Positions 59,601 to 64,000 of a stretch of DNA of 64,000 nucleotides are shown here, in pieces (the stretch's first letter is position 1; every line of letters starts with the position of its first letter). Both the position numbers and the translations under genes were made by a program. The DNA is taken from positions 230,831 through 294,830 of the forward strand of contig QEOQ01000426.1 in assembly GCA_010279815.1 (NCBI GenBank), written 5' to 3'. This DNA comes from Brachionus plicatilis (Eukaryota > Rotifera > Eurotatoria > Ploima > Brachionidae). Under the pieces are notes generated by a model. It ran no database searches, had not been told where the DNA came from, and saw nothing but the letters and a program-made list of their open reading frames with translations.

Positions 59601-62600
59601 AGATTTTATAAGGCATGATAAAAAAATTTTCCTCTGGACTAACTGTATTAAATAATAAAAATTTGTTTAATATTTGAAGCTTGTCATAAAATTCAAGATG
59701 CCGAATTTTATATTAAATTAAAAATCTTTTTGGATAAATTGCTAAGATGAAGTTTTATAGAGAGTTTAATTGTTTAAATTTACATGAATTATTTTACTTT
59801 TTTTAAGATGTTCCTCAACTCATTATTGGTCGCATTTTGATAAAACATGCAGTAAATTATTTTAAAAAATTTCAATTTTTAAATAAAAGATGCTTTTTTC
59901 AGAATTGAAAGAAATAAATGGAACTTGGTGTACGCATTCTCTTCAGTGTCAAACTGAAAATGGACTGAGCTGTATAACAAATCGATGCTTGTATATTTTT
60001 TTTAATAATAAAATATTTTGATATTATTTTGACAATATATTTATTTTAAGTTGTGCAGAAAATCACTATTGGTCTGGAACCCAGTGCCGTAATTATTCTT
60101 GTCTTTTTTTAAAATAACAGAACAATAATTTAAACAAAATAGATGTAAAGTCTGGGAGTTTAGACTTTAGGAAATTAAGCCAAGAAATAAATAAAATAGT
60201 CAAATTTAGCTAAAAGTTTATCAAATGGAATCCAAAGTTAAAACAAATAAATAATGATTTATACAGTACTTTAGCTGCAGTAAATATAAAAAAATTGTGT
60301 TTTTAAAGTAAAGACGAAAGTTGAAAAAAGGGCTTTAAAATTATTGAAAGTAATGAGGTTTTGGACCCATTTTGATCCCATTTAGTCCATTCCATTCCGT
60401 TTCATTATTTTCTACTCGATTCGAATTTTTGAATTAACCTATCCTAAAATTTAAATAAAATGATGGAACTCTAAAAAAGTTCATAAATATTTAAATAGTA
60501 CATTTTTAAAATTTCATATAATTTTTAATTGAGTGAAATTATTTTCGAGCTTTTGTCTTTTTATTTAATATTCAGGATATTTTTTTTGCAAAATTCTATC
60601 AAAAAGAATAATAGAATAAAATGGAATGGATGAAATGGTAAAGTTTTTATTAGAAATGAGTCTCTGTTCCGTTACTTCTTTAGAAACGGAAAGTTTCATT
60701 TTAACGAGAACCACTGATCTTGCTGAATTGTACTCTATCATATACAGTGGTGTTACGATATCTGTATTTTACTATTTTTTACTATATTTTACGTAAAATG
60801 TCGTAAATTTGAGAAAATTTACGTAAATGTACGTAAAATTACCAAAGTAAAATTTATCAAATTTACTATATTTTTCGTAAAATATAGTAAAAAATAGTAA
60901 AAAACAAAATGTCCAAAAAAAACCGAAATATGACTTTTTTAAAAAATTTTTTTTTAGTTTTTTATTTTTAAAGGAAAAAAAAAATTTTGTAAATTTTTAC
61001 GTAAATTATCGTAAATTTTGGGAGATTTCAATTAAAAAGAGTAAAAAAAAAACTCAAAAATAAAACTTAAATATTCAAAATTAAAAAAACGATTTAAGCG
61101 AACTAAATAAAAAGAAATTGAATCAACAAAAAAATTGAGTCATTTTTTAAGCAATATAAAGGCAATTAAAAGTTCATCCTAGTTCATCCTAAAATACAAA
61201 AATTAATTTTTTAGGATTTCGTTATCGCCGTTTACGCCAGGCTCCATATTTATCAGATGCACACAAACTAGCGACAAATTAGCGATTATATATTTTTTTT
61301 TATAAAAAAATCAGTTAAAAATGTATATAAGTTTTTTTAAAAAAATTTTCATTATTTTCCGTATTTTTACTCCTCTTAATTAAATTTTACCAAAATTTAC
61401 CATAATTTACGTAGAAAATTTAAAAATAAAAGTAAAACCTAAATTTTTTTTTTCCTATAAAAATAAAAAACTAGAAAAAAAATTTTTTAAAAAAAAGTCA
61501 AAATTTTGTTTTTTTTTGGACATTTTGGTTTTTACAATTTTTTACTATATTTTACGAAAAATATAGTAAAAAATAGTAAAATACAGATATCGTAACACCA
61601 CTGTAGATCTGCTTGTTTTTCCAGTCAACTCGAATCTTACGATTCTTAAAGATTTCCTAAGAATTAAAAATATTTGGCTCTTGCTCATTGAGAATTCATA
61701 AAGGATTAATTAAGGAATATTTTATTAAAAAACAATCTTTTTAAGATTTTTTAAGGCTATTTCAAAGTTAATCATAACGCTAGTATCCCTATTTTTTGAG
61801 TGATTAACACTTCATTTTTTTTTAAATTCTAATTCTTATAAAATAAATTTAATAAAAAATTCAAAACATTTTAACGACAAGATATTGGCAACTTGAACTT
61901 CATGATCATGATCACATGATGAAAAAATAATTGATCAAAACCTCAATTAAATGATAAAATAAGCCTTTTTGTTTATTTTTTAATTAAACATCAAATTTTC
62001 AATATTTTAAATTGATGAGTCATAATAATTTCAAAAAAAAAAAAAAAAATAAAAAAAAATTTTTTTTTATTTTCCAATTTATCTGTAATTGATTCTTATA
62101 AAATTTTTATTTGAAAACTTAAGTGACAAATTTACATTGATTTATCTATATAATTCTTCAAACAAAATTTTCAATTAATTTTTAATTTTAATTAAAAAAT
62201 ATAACAGCGTAGGCAAATTGAAGTTAATGATCAAATGTAAATATCAAATCAAAATATTAAAACTTAGAATTAAAATAAAGGTCTTTTAATCAATTTTTTA
62301 ACAATAAATGACTAAACTTTATTCAGACTTGTTTTTAAGTCACTAGTCTTATGTCAAGTCAAGTCAATGACTTAAAAATTTTTATTTAGGATTTTGGTTA
62401 GAAAGATTTTTTTGTAATAAAACTCAATTTAATTGTTTAACATTTTATGATTTTTGTGTTTGTTAATTATAAAAAAAAATTTAATTCAAGTAAAAACTTG
62501 GACATAAAAAAAAAACATTTCAACTCAAGTCATAACTTTGACTTGAATTTTTGTGACTTAGACTTAAAACTGTGACTTATAAACAAGTCTGACTTTATTA

Positions 62601-64000
62601 AACATAATTTATTTAATCTTTGACTAGAATTAAAATTAAATGATTTTTCAATTTGAAGTAGCAATTAAATATTAATCATTATTTTGAAATTTTGCAATTC
62701 AAAATTTAACTTTGTTTAATTTAAATTCAAAATTAAACGCAATAAATGATATTTTAATTGAAATTAAAAGCGTTTTTTTGAGCCATAATTTGGAAAACTC
62801 AATGCAGATTTTGGAAAAATCGATAAAAGATTAATTATAAAATAAAATGTATATTTTTTTTAATTTAAAATATTAAACATTTATTGTTTAATTAAAAAAA
62901 GAAACAAAATTTTATTTCATTATTTTTTTAAATTTCAACTAATTAAGTTTTGACCATCACGATCATGAACTTCAAGTTACCTTTAGCGAAACAAAGTTAA
63001 TTTGAATACCAAAATTTCAAAATACTGATTAATAATTAATTATTACTTCAAAGAAAAATTTATTTAATTTTAATTCAAGTCAAAGATTAAATAAATTATG
63101 TTTAATAAAGTTTAGTCATCAAAAAATAATAAAAAGACCTTTTTTTTAAATCTAGATTTTAAATTTTTGATTTGAAATTTACATTTGATCATGAACTTCA
63201 ATTTGCCCAAGATATTCAAGTTAAAAAATTCAAATTTTGTCACAAATTAAAAAAAAAACAAATCAATGTTATTGAATTTTTAAAGATTTTTATGAAGGTT
63301 AGTTAAAGAGTTTTAAAAAAAATATTTGTATAGTTTTTTAGAGATAATAATCTATTTTATTCCTTTTTTTTGTATTTGATGAACGGATATTCATTAAATA
63401 TATTCCTAATAAATATATTAAATATATTCGGATATTCCTAATTTAATCTGGCAACAATTTATTGTCATTGTCTTGCTAATGAGTTAGTTAATATAATTAT
63501 ATTTACTAAATGGCTGGTAAAATATATAATTTTTTTGTAGTTTTAAAACAAACAGTTAATACTTGGTGTACCAATACTTATGAATGTCAAGATTTCAACG
63601 GACTTGTGTGTTTGAACATTGGAGGTAAGAAAGCATGTGAGTGTCCAAATAAAAGATATTGGAATGGATTTCATTGTGGTAATTAAAAAAATCAATTTTT
63701 TTTTTCTTTCATTATTCTAATTTCTTAAAATAAGTTAATAAACTAAGCAATGGTGAAAGTTGTAGCTTGGATGCAGAATGTGATCATAAAGTAGGCCTAG
63801 CTTGTTATGGTGAATGCCGGTATGGTTCATTTTTTGTTAATTATGAGTTAGATTTAAATAAATTAAAAAAAAAAGATGTGATGGATCACGATACTGGTCA
63901 GGAACTAGTTGTGGTATCTAATTAACTTGAACTTAATAAATTTTGCATTAAATATTTTGTAGAGCTGAAAAAGAATCATGGCGATGAATGCAGTCAGACT
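50699..64000 (+). CDS. Cysteine-rich EB-module-like type II membrane protein, multi-exon, runs off right edge
   Basis: Proposed exons: 50699-50758, 50806-51229, 51298-51699, 51753-51878, 52298-52391, 59903-59992, 60051-60088, 63541-63678, 63735-63819, 63876-63913 and 63963 onward. All introns are GT..AG and the frame stays open through every junction. The protein begins MEKINLTGTN, has a hydrophobic anchor at about residues 45-70 (ISILLLVIGIGFYAGIISSL), then repeated modules such as CSVDSDCETGLNLRCQNGNC, CVCSDASLNFWNGTFC and CPNKRYWNGFHC. The C..C..GL.C..G.C.C....WNG..C layout resembles EB modules of nematode and rotifer surface proteins. Many modules are split over two exons, the second often only 38 nt (60051-60088, 63876-63913). 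The 7.5 kb intron after exon 5 holds a MULE with a nested hAT. Around it, one half-module exon is missing and exon 6 carries an extra CT. Confidence 0.75.
52392..53343. other. Intron 5 left part with LINE RT scrap
   Basis: At about 52868-52965 the plus strand reads GSVLDPFLFLLFVYGLLFLL then GIKVFAD followed by a stop, matching RT motifs B and C of a non-LTR element in decayed form. At about 52603-52640, CCATCCATAATTTTGGAATCC faintly resembles the short WN half-module exon but has no open frame. Nothing else seen. Confidence 0.45.
53587..55255 (-). pseudogene. MULE transposase with SWIM zinc finger, internally deleted
   Basis: The main open frame (54999-53587, 470 residues) contains the rear part of the MULE transposase core (ILLADAAGAITNGFKSVF, MAHVERKIEEHLKG), a WYESYAEGYPSTNNSLESTN segment, the SWIM-type finger STCSCEYWKKHLKCKHVIG, and a Ser/Asn-rich tail with RGRGRPKKNKEN. 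The N terminus is a separate frame, MEISESSTTSILAV to NGLIDK (55255-55055), ending in a stop. Between the two, the front of the transposase with the first catalytic Asp is missing, so this is a deletion copy. The hAT element inserted directly upstream of the ATG at 55255. Confidence 0.8.
55264..57923 (-). mobile_element. hAT transposon, near-intact, with perfect 8 bp target duplication
   Basis: Ends TAGTGATGGG and CCCATCACTA with ATTTTTAA directly repeated at 55256-55263 and 57924-57931. Subterminal regions on both sides contain many GGTTTGCC/GGCAAACC and AATTTGGTTT words in both orientations, the usual transposase-binding arrays. The internal gene spans nearly the whole element. It is inserted in the MULE at 53344-58267, so it is the younger of the two. 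Confidence 0.92.
55509..57521 (-). pseudogene. hAT (ZBED-like) transposase with one in-frame stop
   Basis: The frame from ATG 57521 to the stop at 55509 is open over 670 codons except one TAA at 57218-57216. That stop falls inside the BED zinc finger, directly after its CKEC pair; the finger continues in frame with KTNLMHHLETIH. All catalytic landmarks are present: TTDSWTSCQNYNYMSLTCHY, SIATDNAANVRRAF, CMGHVLQLIV, DVKTRWHSTLAMIERI, and the C-terminal dimerisation region YWKEKKHEFPILSSLACAIL and PATSVSSERFFSHAG. An ATG at 57167 could still give a 552-residue protein lacking DNA binding. Loss of the finger should prevent transposition unless the stop is a recent mutation or a sequence error. 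Confidence 0.88.
58278..59050. other. Intron 5 right part
   Basis: AT-rich. At 58290-58440 the minus strand contains a short KKGRPKLAGNWF-like stretch reminiscent of MULE protein tails, with stops. No exon found. Confidence 0.4.
59053..59705. repeat. Foldback element with TTTGCAGA-rich arms, in MITE-like ends
   Basis: Two arms of about 170 bp (59225-59395 and 59430-59600) are inverted copies of each other, for example GCATTGTGAAATTTCATACA and its inverse, with repeated CTGCAAA words. Around them, GCAATATGAAGTTTATGATC on the left and CAAGATGCC on the right look like family A/B MITE ends, so one element may be inserted in another. No target duplication was verified. Confidence 0.55.
60089..60744. 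other. Intron between exons 7 and 8, first part
   Basis: AT-rich, with no recognised element. A stretch of imperfect TCCATTCCATTCC repeats lies at about 60388-60402. Confidence 0.4.
60745..61603. mobile_element. Palindromic MITE with TA flanks (Tc1/mariner-like)
   Basis: Begins CAGTGGTGTTACGATATCTG and ends in the inverse, CAGATATCGTAACACCACTG, with TA on both sides. Inverted identity continues through TTTTACTATTTTTTACTATA for about 50 bp. The interior is full of TTTACGTAAA-type words. No transposase. Confidence 0.8.
62212..62981. mobile_element. hAT-type MITE, family B, inserted in the outer copy
   Basis: Reverse orientation: GGCAAATTGAAGTTAATGAT at the left and GATCATGAACTTCAAGTTACC at the right. 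It interrupts the host copy at the TTACGGCGA-like position (host continues GCGAAACAAAGTTAA). The target duplication is decayed (ACAGCGTA versus TTTAGCGA). Confidence 0.7.
62324..62591. mobile_element. Small hAT-type MITE, innermost of the nest
   Basis: Starts CAGACTTGTTTTTAAGTCAC and ends GTGACTTATAAACAAGTCTG. ACTTTATT is duplicated exactly at 62316-62323 and 62592-62599. The interior has many AAGTCA/TGACTT words. 268 bp, non-coding. Confidence 0.9.

Larger units (their letters stand above)
61887..63208. mobile_element. hAT-type MITE, family B, outer shell of a triple nest
   Basis: Starts GGCAACTTGAACTTCATGAT, ends GATCATGAACTTCAATTTGCCC, flanked by AAGATATT at 61879-61886 and 63209-63216. 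The element is split after about 325 bp (at 62211) by a second copy of the same family. Confidence 0.85.

Noticed and set aside
1..64000. tRNA, rRNA and CRISPR features
   Set aside because: No B-box-like GGTTCGAATCC with a matching cloverleaf, no rRNA-like segment and no regularly spaced direct repeats were seen; the repeated words belong to MITEs and microsatellites.

Overview
The window is AT-rich metazoan nuclear DNA, by eye roughly three quarters A+T, with genes made of short exons and introns that are mostly 46-56 bp with GT..AG ends. Six protein genes could be assembled by hand with open reading frames across their junctions, plus one inactive paralogue. Very short introns, heavy hAT/MULE/LINE load, KRAB-A-2-like (Ginger) transposase remnants and DUF4139 paralogues together suggest a small invertebrate. 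A monogonont rotifer (Brachionus-like) is my best guess; no rRNA, tRNA or mitochondrial marker is present to prove it.

Layout. 1-3.2 kb: 5' end of a PDZD8-like SMP-domain gene (minus strand, continuing left of the window), whose intron holds a GC-rich block able to fold on the plus strand. 3.2-10.6 kb: TE debris (hAT MITE, hAT transposase remnant, CR1/jockey-like LINE remnant, a hammerhead-like motif). 10.6-18.5 kb: a three-exon leucine-rich-repeat gene whose 6.8 kb second intron is filled by a Ginger-like element, a foldback element and two oppositely oriented LINE copies. 21.2-22.0 kb: mitochondrial translation initiation factor IF-3. 22-26.2 kb: repeats, a possible LTR fragment and a deleted MULE. 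26.5-33.9 kb: an intact DUF4140/DUF4139 gene and an inactivated paralogue. 35.1-36.2 kb: a type II membrane glycosyltransferase-like gene. 38.9-44.3 kb (minus): a complete ten-exon SLC26 anion transporter. 44.4-48.3 kb: a 450 bp direct repeat and a 1 kb palindrome. 48.5-50.2 kb (minus): an intact DUF4139 gene, near-identical in blocks to the inactive copy at 30.8-33.9 kb. 50.7 kb to the right edge: a cysteine-rich, EB-module-like membrane gene whose large intron carries a MULE (10 bp target duplication) into which a hAT element (8 bp target duplication) has jumped.

The most distinctive feature is the transposon stratigraphy. At least nine non-coding or coding elements show 8 bp target duplications and two MULEs show 10 bp ones, all but one exact, and several are nested, so relative insertion order can be read directly. 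Apart from the DUF4139 paralogues the genes appear functionally unrelated housekeeping or surface genes; there is no operon-like logic. Items worth following up are the structured GC block in the PDZD8 intron, the block-wise identity of the inverted DUF4139 pair (gene conversion), the 26 nt microexon of SLC26, and the apparent loss of a 38 nt exon with a compensating 2 nt insertion in the EB-module gene.
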